A stretch of DNA of 51,336 nt from Basidiobolus meristosporus CBS 931.73 (Eukaryota > Basidiobolomycota > Basidiobolomycetes > Basidiobolales > Basidiobolaceae). A program made the translations under genes and the position numbers. The first letter of the stretch is position 1. Every line of letters starts with the position of its first letter. The stretch is from the NCBI GenBank assembly GCA_002104905.1, contig MCFE01000631.1:1-51336 (forward strand), in the 5' to 3' direction. The notes under the pieces are model-generated. The model saw only the letters and a list, made by a program, of their open reading frames with translations. It was not told the origin of the DNA and searched no databases. Positions 20,814 through 30,847 of this stretch are shown here, piece after piece.

Positions 20814-22255
20814 AGACTTGTTCTGTTGGATAGTGCCACATTGGGCCATGAATGTCAAATGATGCCATAGTGTGCTAGGGAGGTCAAGTGAGCCTATACT
20901 TGGCCACAGAGTGTGAAACATAGCTCTGCATCTTCATGCAAAGCAGCCCCTGTGTTTCACCCATTGTGCTGGAGAAAATTCACTTTTTGACCATTTTTTT
21001 GGGATCAATGTTGAGTAGGATATGTAATAGCACAAAAGAAATGCAGACATGCATCTGGTACTTGTTGTATCCAAGAGAAAAGTGTAATAAAACTCTTGAA
21101 TGAGTTAACTGAACGTAACTTATAATTAAGCACAGAATCTTAGAATTGTCAAGAGTGACAGAAATATCAGCAGAGAAGTTCTGGTCTAATATTGGTTTTG
21201 TATATAGTTGAGTTGGGCTATAAAGGCAACAGAGTTGGTTTGCTATATAGGCTAGGCTTGGTGTTCTTGGGAATGCTAGATAAGCTAGGCTTGGGTGGAA
21301 ATTAGAACGGAATTGCTGAATTCTTAATTTTGCTGAGGCACTGTCTTAACTTTGTGGATACACACACTAAACCAAAAGGTTCAGTGATCTTTATTTATAT
21401 TTTTCTGATCACTTTGAATAAGTAAGTGCCAAGACACTGGAATAATTGAAATCTGTTTCTGTTTGAGTGTTGATAGGTGCATAAGATAAATGAAAAATTG
21501 CATCATTAATCAGCTGATGTCTTGGCAACTACTAAGTTGTTAGATGGATCTTGGATGACTAATCCTTTGTAAGGATTAGCATATCAGTTTAGGACATATT
21601 GACCACTTGAAAGTTAATCATGTGTGAAAGCTAAAAATAGATTCTGAGAAGTGATAAAATAAACTGTAACAGGGATTAGTTATGTTTGGGTTGAGGAAAA
21701 TCAGTGAGGGTACTAGATTTTCTGACAGAGTGAAATTGGATAAGTTTTAAATGTTGATGTACAACCTTACTCAATACCCATGGCACCCTGAGTCTTGCTC
21801 CTGTGGCTTGTATTGTGTCAGAAAAATGCATGGCACTATCTTGGTCCACTGGTACTATCTGGCACTATGAGTGCATTTTGTAGGATTTACTTTAGAGCTA
21901 ATATTTAAACATTATGCTAGATAGTACCCATGGACAAAGATAGTGCCATGCATTTTTCTGACATGATACAAACCACAGGAGTTAGATCCAGAGTGCCATG
22001 AGTATTGAGTACCAGATGCATGTCCTCAGCCCTTCTGTGCTCTTACACATCCTGTACAACATGGATCCAAAAAAATGTTTAAAAAATGGATTTTCTCCAG
22101 CACAATGGGTGTAACACCATGGCTGCTTTGCATGAAGATGAAGAGCTATGTTTCACACTCTGTGGCCAAGTTTAGGTCTACTATGCTTCTCCAACACTTA
22201 ATGGCACTATTTGGCACTCATGGCTCAATGTGGCATTATCCAATACAACAGGTAT
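20814..22255. mobile_element. Hairpin TIR element copy 2, inserted in H2
   Basis: Termini agacttgttctgttgg and ccaatacaacaggtat, flanked by the 3-bp duplication AGT (20811-20813, 22256-22258). The outer arms (20814 to about 21060 and about 21850-22255) are the same inverted-repeat sequence as the 702-bp element at 855-1556. The extra length is a 704-bp insertion at 21063-21766. Together with the first copy this defines a repeated hairpin family. Confidence 0.88.
21063..21766. repeat. Putative solo LTR of an unassigned element
   Basis: Absent from the related hairpin element at 855-1556, where the site reads catctggtattcagtaccc. The insert begins tgttgtatcc and ends gtacaacc, with a candidate 5-bp duplication GTACT/TTACT (21058-21062, 21767-21771). 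It has TATA-like motifs (ctataaaggc) and no ORF. The TGTTGTA...TACAAC(C) ends suggest a solo LTR; it matches no other LTR in the window. The strand is not determined. Confidence 0.55.
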
Positions 22256-23077
22256 AGTACTAACATGCTAATATGCTGAGTACTTTATCTAAGCTTATGC
22301 TCTACTGTCACTCTGAAATGGTTAGATATCTCACTGTAGAGCTCCTGCTTCTGGCCAAGCATGCTATTACTGGCCTCCTACAAGCAGGAATACATCCTAG
22401 AAGGTCTGTTAATCCTGACAGGAAAGGTATCAAAATACTCCAAATGTGGATCCTGTTTCTGAGCACTGTGGGATATGGAGATCTATTGGAGGTTCCAAAC
22501 CTAGTATTCCAAGCTCATTCTTATTCATTCATACCCTCTGCAAAGTGGTACTTCATTTCTATCAGCTAGGTATGAAAACCTCTAAGACTGTTGTTACCAT
22601 GGATGGTGATATGGAAACTTGTAGGGTAATAGCTCTAGTAGTAGCATAGAAGCTTCACAAGGGACCTTAATATGTAAATTAGTGTAGATGGTTCAGAGTA
22701 CCTGGTATAGATCTCCCCTGATGAGTCAAATGGAAATCCAGCATTAGTGATAGGATTGATTAGCAAAAAATCACTCATATGAGTAAGTCATATTAGAATT
22801 GGTGGATATTGGACTGATGAGGTTTGAATTGACTTGGTGCAAGCAGCTTAATTAATCTAATTTTCCATGCATTACAATTGAATCTCCTTCTAGTGTCATC
22901 TATCCCATTGCTATGTCATAAAAATCATTCACAAATAATGACCTAATGTTTTTATTGATGATTTACTCACAAGACTATAATCAAATAGAAAATCTGCAAC
23001 TGGGGTGTTCTGATCTGTGTCAATACAATCCAAGATGCATCATGCATAATATATGGAAAATTCAACAACAGCATTAG

Positions 23078-23735
23078 TTTTTATAAATATATTACATATA
23101 AAACCAGGGTGATGGCAACATATTGCTGTATTAGTATCCAAATGCACAACTATGGTCCCTATACTAGGTCTCAACTTTCTTTGGTACAACCCAGACAAAA
23201 CCTATCCTCCAGCTCACAAGCATGGTCTGGACTGGAGAAGACAATGTTGGATCTACTCAAGCTCTTGCAAATTGACTTCAGTATGGCTCAAGTGTCTATG
23301 ATGAGCCATTATACAAATATTTGGGCCCTACTTACTAATCTAGCAGAACTGTATACCTCAGAGTGTTAACAAAGATGGAAGAACTTAAGTAGAAAGCTGT
23401 GACATGAGTTCTACATCAAGATGCCAGCAGATGTATGTAAAGCAATATTCAACAAGACAAATATTGATATTGTCAATGCATCCTGGACCAACAGCAACAG
23501 TTAGCCTAGATCCTCAGCCTGCAGCAACAAGGAGTGACTGCCATTGCCCAGAACTAGCAGAACAATGACCAATATTTGCATGCCATTGTTGCGGCCTTAA
23601 TGCACTCAACAACTATTCTAAATACATCTAACTGGCCAGGACATCCAATTGCCTTACATAGCAAAAACTTGACAGTATTTTGATGGCCTTACAGTGAGTC
23701 TCCAGTGGCATTATTACAGCAGTATGGCAGCCTAC
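23078..23735. other. Mixed retroelement debris between H2 and P2
   Basis: 23466-23580 resembles the Gln-rich gag start of the gypsy A/B family (tcctggaccaacagcaacagtta, agcaacaaggagtgactgcc), heavily decayed, plus strand. 23109-23369 is open for 86 codons but I cannot name its product. No intact feature. Confidence 0.45.
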
Positions 23736-24302
23736 AGCTAGTTCTGTATAATGCTGCCTTACCAATTTACTAAATGGTATTTCCTTTTACCTGCTTGATT
23801 CTAGTCCCCATTATAGGTGCACTCTGGCTATTGTTTGTGTGAATTCCATATTGAATGCTGTAGGAGTTGGTTTGTGACCAAGAAAAATCCAGCACACCTT
23901 GGTAGAGTTTTGCTAATAAAAATTAGTTGCTTGTTGCACCCAACCCGACTCTGCAATACTTAACTGATTACGCATGCATTGGGGCTGCTTAGCTTCTTAA
24001 TGCCCTAGGCATAGGTATCTCCATATGCACATCTGTCCTCAGTATTTTCTGACTCTTCCTGGCTGTCCTCCATGTGCAAACTCATCAAATCCATGAAAAA
24101 CTTGAAGGTGATATTCTTGATGAGGCTGGGACACGGTAGTACCTGCAACTTGACTTGTCTTCCTATCCTCCCACACATCTGCTCCATAGGAAACTCCCAA
24201 AAGGTGAAGTAAGGTCCAACATTCTCCAAAAACCAAGCAAAATGGAGTAGGGAATGGATACAGTAGCAGCAGAGATCTATGTGCTCAGCTCTATGTTTGT
24301 AG
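23736..24302 (-). pseudogene. Plavaka/tnp2-like transposase remnant P2, C-terminal part
   Basis: Aligns to P1 1-854 (minus strand), lacking about 350 bp. The minus frame near 24230-24005 contains 'MENVGPYFTFWEFPMEQMCGRIGRQVK', the conserved C-terminal block of this transposase type, followed by 'NITFKFFMDLMSLHMEDSQ'. It serves as the uninterrupted reference for the hairpin element in P1. It is interrupted at 24307 by a solo LTR. Confidence 0.65.
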
Positions 24303-24306
24303 TATA

Positions 24307-25519
24307 TGTGGTAATGGAAAGTATTCCATTACTACAATATCTCTAAACCAATATTGCACTCATTTCTTTATTTTGCTTTTTGCTATCGTAACACACAAGA
24401 GAAAGATCAAGAATTTCCAACTTTGAAGAGCAAATGCTCCAGACCCTGGACAAGCAATCCACCCAAGAATATTATGTCATACAGAACACATAGTAGCCAA
24501 CACATGTTTCAAATTACAGCTCATTTGAAGCATTACTTAAGGAGTTATGACCAAAAGAGTCCATCTATTATATATACTATGCCTTATTGCTAGGATTACT
24601 ATGGTGACTTTGATCGCGTGTAACTTTTCGAACCAGCCAATCAAATCACGTGAAATTTTCACATGTGCTGCGCCTATGTCCGATCTGCTCCACTGCAAAA
24701 TTTTAGCTTCGTATCACGTGTATTGCTTGCGCAATCGCCCAAAAACTTTGATCCTTCAAAATTTTCATATATATGACTTCCCCAGCTGAAAAATAAAGGA
24801 GAGCCTCTCTTTCCAGAATCTCCACACTACAATTACAAGTTTAAAGGTTATAAGACTTCCCCTGCATCACTTGCACTGTTGAGTATTCTGACTTTGATCA
24901 GTACTACATCAGTAAAGAGACTGCAAAGCTCACAAGAATCCAATCTAAGTTCTACAAGAAACTACCACTTTTCTGTTGGAAAAGTCCCCTCTAAGAAACC
25001 CCTTTACTCTAAAGACCCCTTTAGAGACCCCTTTAAGAAACCCCTTTACTCTAAAGAAGCCCCTTTAGGCACCCCTTTAGTGTAAAGTCCACTTTAGAGA
25101 CCACTACAAGAAGCCCCTTTACTCTAAAGACACCCCTTTAGACACCCCCTTAGGTCTAAAGACCCCTTTAGAGACTTCTACAACACACCCCTTTAGGTTA
25201 AAGGGGAGTTCAGAATTTCCATATTAGGAAATATTTTCTCAGAAAGGAAAGTGACTTCCAAATAAGGAAAAGTTACTATAAAAGTAAGTAAGCCCATTAG
25301 TCGACAGAAGGTCAGAACACTGCTGTAGAAGTGATAAACACTGCCTACAGTATATCTTGAGCCCAAGATTGAGGAAATTAGTGAAAGTTATATCTTCTAT
25401 TGGTATATCAAACTCCCAATAAACTATTTCAGTATTAACATACTGGAAGTTGTTGTATATTGTTGATTAGCCTCTACATTGTAGAACAAGCCCCAAACTA
25501 ATCTTAATACAACACAACA
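24307..25519 (+). repeat. Solo LTR of the gypsy E family (1.2 kb), inserted in P2
   Basis: Starts tgtggtaatggaaag and ends aacacaaca, flanked by the 4-bp duplication TATA (24303-24306, 25520-25523). P1 and P3 show the uninterrupted site (opposite strand in P3, tactacaaac near 30362). It is homologous to the LTR at 38819-39972. CpG sites, including CACGTG boxes near 24646 and 24716, are retained here but converted to TG/CA in the other copies. AATAAA lies near 24790. Confidence 0.88.
24985..25208 (+). repeat. CCCCTTTA-rich imperfect array inside gypsy E LTR
   Basis: About a dozen CCCCTTTA/CCCCTTTAG units mixed with their partial complement CTAAAG, giving many short local palindromes. Equivalent arrays lie at 39494-39660 (3' LTR) and 31144-31275 (5' LTR), differing in unit number, so the array expands and contracts. 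It lies downstream of the AATAAA. Confidence 0.75.
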
Positions 25520-25523
25520 TATA

Positions 25524-25948
25524 GCCACTCAAATCTTGTCACAAACTCTTTGCACAAATGCTGCAGAAGCTTCAAGTTGGCATGGTGATTGGCTGCTGGA
25601 TAAATATTACTACAATGTCCACATATAACTCCCAACACTTCCAATGTACTCTTGGTAGTAATGGCTTCAGAACCCCACTTGGATAAATACATATCCTGCT
25701 CATCCAGTCTTTGAATTTGTATTGTTGCTAATGGATATGAGTATTGATTGGAGTGTGTGAGATGTACTTGGGGTGGCAGATACTCTGTAATATCTTGCCA
25801 ATTCTTTCAAGTTTCTCCTGTTTCTCAAAAATATCATTTAGCTTGAAATTCCCCATTTTCAACTTGGTCACTGGTATAGGGATATTTTTTGAACGCAAAT
25901 GCATTGCTTTCAGTGGAAAGCTCCTGCCCCAGCAGATACCCTGTATGT
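25524..25948 (-). pseudogene. Plavaka/tnp2-like transposase remnant P2, central part
   Basis: Resumes P2 after the solo LTR. It aligns to P1 1620-2030 and, inverted, to P3 29950-30360: the ERLY block, the HWKHWESYV-equivalent and the FNEPF-like block are recognisable on the minus strand despite stops. It ends abruptly at 25948, where gypsy F sequence begins. Confidence 0.6.
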
Positions 25949-26748
25949 AAATTTCATCAAATGGAAGCTATTGACATTCCAGATAGACCTCCGGTGGTCA
26001 TTGGTCTAGACACCTTCACCAAACTTGGCTTTCACATAAGCTGACTATCAGTTTCATATCCTTGAGTTACTAAGTCTCAGCCACCCAGAATGGATCAGAT
26101 TCCAGAGATTATCTCTCCCCATCCAGAAGCAGAGGAGTCAACCCCAACTTTTCAAGCGTAATCTCAATTAGTCCAATTGGAAGCTTTGCTGGCCATTGAA
26201 AGAAACTAAGCCATTCCCAGGAACAGTTTCTGCACTATTCCAGAATCCATTATTATGCCAGAAACCCTACCTTATGAGTCAACATGGAGGAGGCAATACC
26301 CAATTCCATATTCTTGTCAACACTTAGTTGGCAAAATAGACCAAAAGTGGGCTGACAAAGGAGTTATCAATCAAGCCCCTATCAAAACAACATTCAACAG
26401 CCATTTGATGCTTGCACCCAAGAAGGATGCAAATAGAAATCTAACTCTGAAGAGGCCCTGTTGAGATCCTGAGCATTTGAAAAAACTTCTTCAAGATGAT
26501 AAGTTACCAGTTCCAAGAATCCAGGATATCTTTACCTCACTATCAGGTGCAGAAGTACTCTACAAATTGGACTTGAAGGATGCATATTATTAATTCCAGA
26601 TCCATCCTGATCATCAGCATATAACTGCCTTAACTTGATAATATGCAATGGATGTTTCAGGGAGCTCTCTTTGACCTGAAGACACTTACCAGCAAGTTCC
26701 AGAAAGCCATGACAATAATACTCAAGAATGCACCATATGTCTTAGTAT
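25949..26748 (+). pseudogene. Fragment of a distinct Ty3/gypsy element (gypsy F), protease to RT
   Basis: Plus-strand translation shows a protease C-terminal segment (DRPPVVIGLDTFTKLGFHIS), then the RT approach (RRQYPIPYS..., DKGVINQAP), then RT motifs 'NSHLMLAPKKD', 'VLYKLDLKDAYY' (first catalytic Asp) and 'NAPYVLV', where the YxDD motif should follow. The gypsy B LTR at 26749 cuts it just before YxDD. Several stops. It differs from gypsy A/B and gypsy E in sequence, so it is a fourth gypsy lineage. Confidence 0.75.
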
Positions 26749-27116
26749 TGTTATGATCTGCTGCTTGAATGTTTAAGTTAGATCAGTTTTTAGTCAAATC
26801 AATTAGTATATGTTTAGGTTATCAGTATATCAGTATTATCTATGAAATCAGTAGCATTAGTCAGTAAATGAATCAGCAGATCCTTATCAGACAGAAATAG
26901 ATATATTAAGTAGGATCTTATTGGGTGATGATGATGCAATCAAATGAGTCATCAGCCACAACCTATATTAGGAAATACTACTAGTCAGCAATTGATCTGG
27001 CAAAGTGTATATAAGGAGCTGCTGGAACCTCAATAAAAATCAGTTCAAGTTTTAGTGAATGCAATACTAGCTAAACTCCCTATTCCTCTACAACTCTTAT
27101 ACCAAGACTTGTAACA
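26749..27116 (+). repeat. 5' LTR of gypsy B
   Basis: 368 bp, TGTTATGATCTGCTG...CTTGTAACA, followed by the same primer-binding site as gypsy A (TGGTAGCAGCAATACC from 27118). Confidence 0.93.
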
Positions 27117-27174
27117 TTGGTAGCAGCAATACCCAGAAACCTCCCTCCTGAAGAAAGAAGAAACCACCCTCAAG

Positions 27175-29797
27175 ATGTTGGACAATCAAGAATGGAAGAA
27201 TGCCATGCAGCAAATCCTGGCCCAACAGCAACAGTTACTCCAAATCCTCAGCCAACAGCAACAAGGAATGACTACCATGGCTCAGAGCCAGCAAAGCCCT
27301 GTCAAGAGCAACTTTAATGTGAAGGTCAACCAGTACCATGGCAGAGTCAATGAAAACCTGGGGACTTGGCTCTTCCAGATTGAAGAAGCTTTTAAAGCTA
27401 AAGGAATTGCTCCAGAAAGCAAGTTGCATTATGCAGCTTCTTACCTGGCAGATGCAGCCTTACAGTGGTACCACAACAAGATCAGGTCAGCCACTATGAT
27501 GGGATGCTCTACAATCTCTACCTGGGATGAGTTTGTGTTGGAAATTCAGGATGCTTTTGAACCTCCACACCAGCAGACACTACTAAGAAGGAAGTTAAAG
27601 ACACTCAGACAGAAAGGAATGGTGCAAGAATACATCTATGAGTACAGATGTCTACTTGGACAAATTGAAAGAATGGACCCCTTGGATCAAGTTGAATACT
27701 TTATTGATGGGTTGAAAGAAAGAACTCGCAAGGAAGTGAATTACCAAAGACCTCAGACTATTGAAGAAGCCATCAAGATTGCCATTGACTATGACTCAGC
27801 TATGTTTGGAGTTGGGAAGCCTACAGTGACTAATCAGAAAGGCTACTATCATTATGAAAGAAGACAATCAGAAGCAGTACCAATGGAAATAGACGCTATG
27901 CAGAAGAATCCCTCCTCAGAAGAATGCAAGAAGAAAGGACTTTGCTTCAATTGCCACCAGCAAGGACATATTGCAAAGTACTGCCCTCAGAGAAGAAATG
28001 GACACCAGCCATCAAGAACCTTTAACCGTATTGAGGCCATGGAGCATAGTAACATGAAGGATGAGCTTGAAGAAGACTCAGAACTCACCTTCCACATGAC
28101 AGAAGAATACCTATCCCAGATGACCTCAAACTCAGGAAAGCTATTAACTTGAATGGAGTAATCAATGGAGTACCTGCCAAGATCATGACTGACTCAGGAG
28201 CATTGCATGAGTACATGTCAGAGCAGCTTGCTCTGAAAGCTGGGATCAACTCAGAACCTACCAAATCAACTTCAGTCTCAAAAGCTGATGGGAACTCTCA
28301 CATAATCAACCGTATTACTCAGCCAGTAAGAATGAAGATCAATGACTATGAAGAAGACCTACAGGCTTATATATTTGGGAACTGCAAGTTTGACCTTGTA
28401 CTTGGAAAAACCTGGCTATTTTGTCATAATCCATCAATCAACTGGAGAACCCATGCTACTCAGATCCAAAAAGACAACAAGACCTATGAGCTATTACCTG
28501 CCAGGCTGGATTTCAACTTGGTCAATTCCAGTATGTGTGAGACAAGTGAGCTTAGCAAGACCCAGTTCTGTAGAGCACTTAGAAAAGGTACCCAGATGTT
28601 CCTCATGGCTGTATTACAGGAGGATTCTGCTACCCCAGCACCTCAGCAGGTCCAGACTCTCTTGAAGAAATATTTGGACATGTTTCCAGATGAGCTTCTA
28701 AGCCTACCACCAGTCAGAGACATGGATCATGCCATTGACACAGGAGATAGCCCTCCAGTGAGCAATACACCTTACAGAATGAGTCCATTGGAATTGGAGG
28801 AAATGAAGAGACAAATTGATCAGCTATTGGAGCAAGGATATATCAGGCCCAGCAAGTCACCCTGGGGAGCACCAGTGCTTTTTGTGAAAAGACGGATGGA
28901 ACACTTAGGATGTGCATTGACTACAGAGCCCTGAACTCAGTTACCATCAAGAAGAAGTACCCCATACCTTGGATTGATGAGCTTTTGAACCAACTTAATG
29001 GAGCCACTATTTTCAGCAAGATTGACCTCATGTCAGGATACAACCAGATTAGGGTGAAGCCAGAAGACATCCCTAAGACAGCATTTAGGACTAGATATGG
29101 ACATTACAAGTACTTAGTCATGAGTCTTGGCCTCACCAATGCCCCTGCAACTTTCATGACCCTGATGCAGACTGTCTTCCAGGAGTACTTAGACAAGTTT
29201 GTCATAATCTACCTAGATGATATACTGATATACAGCAAGACAGAAGAGGATCACTTGGTGCACATTGAAAAGGTCTTGAAGAAGCTAAGAGAGAACAAGC
29301 TATATGGCAAGCTACCCAAGTGTGAATTCTTCAAGGAACATGTATAATATCTGGGACACATAGTGACTAGCACAGGAGTAACCGTAGACCCCAAGAAGGT
29401 GGAAGTAATCAAGAATTTGAAGCAGCCCCATAGCATATCAGAATTCAGATCATTCCTTGGAATGGTTTCCTATTATTGGAGGTCTGTCAAGTCTTTTGCA
29501 AGTATTGCAGCCCCTTTAACTGATATCCTCAAGAAAGTCAATACCTACAAGTGGGACATAGCTTGTGAGACTGCCTTCCAGACACTCAAGAATGAACTTG
29601 CTAAGCTGCCAAGCTTAAGAATACCAGACTTCAGAAAAGAGTTCACTCTGTGCACAGATGCTTCAGATTATGCAATTGGTGGTGTGCTGAGCCAAGAACA
29701 CAAGGAAAAGGACTACGCTGTTGCCTTTGAATTCAAGAAACTGAACTCAGCAGAACAAAACTATCCAGTCCATGAAAAGGAGATGCTTGCTATAATT
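27175..29797 (+). pseudogene. gypsy B Gag-Pol (gag, protease, RT, partial RNase H), broken
   Basis: Gag at 27175-28152 keeps the intact zinc knuckle CFNCHQQGHIAKYC. A 1-nt deletion near 28145 shifts the frame into 28149-28934, which holds the protease (DSGALHEY) and the RT start. A second 1-nt deletion near 28889 shifts into 28910-29347 ([29 protein letters not shown] intact). A TAA at about 29345 interrupts it, and 29363-29797 resumes in RT thumb/RNase H (CTDASDYAIGG) until the truncation. Compared with gypsy A, it has indels but preserves residues that A has lost (zinc-knuckle His, the Cys codon at A's first stop). Confidence 0.88.
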
Positions 29798-29799
29798 AC

Positions 29800-30847
29800 C
29801 CAAACACCGGCACTAAGAACATCTTCTTTCTGAAGAGAGAATGTACAGAAGTAAGCATGCAATTGCAGCAAAGTTAGCAAGCTATAAGACACTGGCCAGA
29901 ATATGGAATCAATTGGAAACCAAAGATACATAAAATAGAGGGTATCTGTTGGAGCAAAAGCTTTCCACGGGGACCAATGCATTTGCTTTTCAACAATATC
30001 CCTATACTGATGACCCAGTTGTACATGGGGCATTTCAAGCTAAATGAGCCCTTTGAGATACCAGAGAAATTTAAAAGAATTGGCAAGAAATTTCAGAGTA
30101 TCTGCCACCCTAAGCACTTCTTGCAGGCTCCAGGTAATATTCATATGCATATGCAACAATACAAATGTAAAGACTGGATGAACTGGATATGTATTTATTC
30201 AAGTGGCATTCCAAAGCCATTCCTACCAAGAGTACATTGGAAGCATTGGGAGTCATATGTGGACATTGTAGGAATAGTTATCCAGAAGCAGATCACCAAT
30301 GCCAACTTGAGGCATCTACAGGAGTTATGTGAGGAGTTTGTGATAGGATTTGAGCGGCTATACTACAAACATAAAGCTGAATGTGTAGATCTCTGCCACT
30401 ATTGTATCCATACTCTACACCATCTTACATGGTGTGTGGAGAATATTGGGCCTTGCTTCACCTTTTAGGAGTTTCCTATGGAGTAGATATATAGGGAGAT
30501 AGGAAGACAAGTCAAGTCGCAGGTATTAGACTTGTTGCATCATTCCAGCTGATCATAGTGCCCAATAGTGCCATAGCATGCCAGATGGTGCCTGATCATG
30601 CCACAGAGTGCCAGATGGTGCCATACAGTGCCAATTTGGGATCAAAATTGACATGCATATGACCCTAAAATATCAAATTAATAACAAAATATACAGCACT
30701 TTCTGGCACTATGATCAATGGCACAATGGAACAAGTCTATTACCATATACCAATCTCATCAAGAATATCACCTTCAAGTTTGTCATGGGTGTGATGAGTT
30801 GGCACATGGAGGACAGCCAGAAAGAGTTGGAAAATACTGAAGATAAA
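29800..30847 (+). pseudogene. Plavaka/tnp2-like transposase remnant P3
   Basis: Plus-strand equivalent of P1/P2. Its best open stretch, 29977-30468 (163 codons), contains 'FNNIPILMTQLY', 'FKLNEPFEIPEKF', 'HWKHWESYVDIVGI', 'CEEFVIGFERLYYKHKAE' and 'CHYCIHTLHHL...CVENIGPCFTF', then a stop. After the MITE (30528-30738) it continues with 'NITFKFVMGVMSWHMEDSQ'. It is the least decayed of the three copies. Truncated on both sides: by gypsy B at 29799 and by the gypsy E LTR at 30848. Confidence 0.7.
30528..30738. mobile_element. MITE copy 3 of the AGACTTG family (211 bp), in P3
   Basis: Termini agacttgttgcatc and caatggaacaagtct, with duplication ATT (30525-30527, 30739-30741). P1 (about 745) and P2 (about 24140) carry the corresponding site without the element. 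GTGCC-type decamers at exact 10-bp period run from 30558 to 30637. Same orientation as copy 2. Confidence 0.9.

Larger units (their letters stand above)
20502..23077. mobile_element. Degenerate second Harbinger-like copy H2, right end missing
   Basis: Left terminus agacttgctctgtggg follows ATT (20499-20501). From there it aligns to H1: 20502-20813 to H1 2328-2640, and after the nested element (20814-22255) 22259-23077 to about H1 2655-3670. The right part of H1 and the right TIR are absent, so it is 3'-truncated. Minus-strand transposase homology is visible (for example 22273-22569 opposite strand) but full of stops and a partial deletion. Confidence 0.8.
26749..29799 (+). mobile_element. 3'-truncated Ty3/gypsy element (gypsy B, family of gypsy A)
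   Basis: 5' LTR 26749-27116 plus the interior through most of RNase H. The remaining RNase H, integrase and 3' LTR are missing; the sequence jumps at about 29799 to Plavaka copy P3 with only a few shared bases at the joint, suggesting deletion by illegitimate recombination. Nucleotide similarity to gypsy A is high throughout. Confidence 0.92.

Noticed and set aside
22273-22649. Plus-strand ORFs of 98 and 67 codons as host genes.
   Set aside because: They are antisense to the decayed H2 transposase and align to H1 by nucleotide sequence.
24985-25208. CCCCTTTA array as telomeric or subtelomeric repeat.
   Set aside because: It is imperfect, mixed with its complement, and part of an LTR found three times internally.
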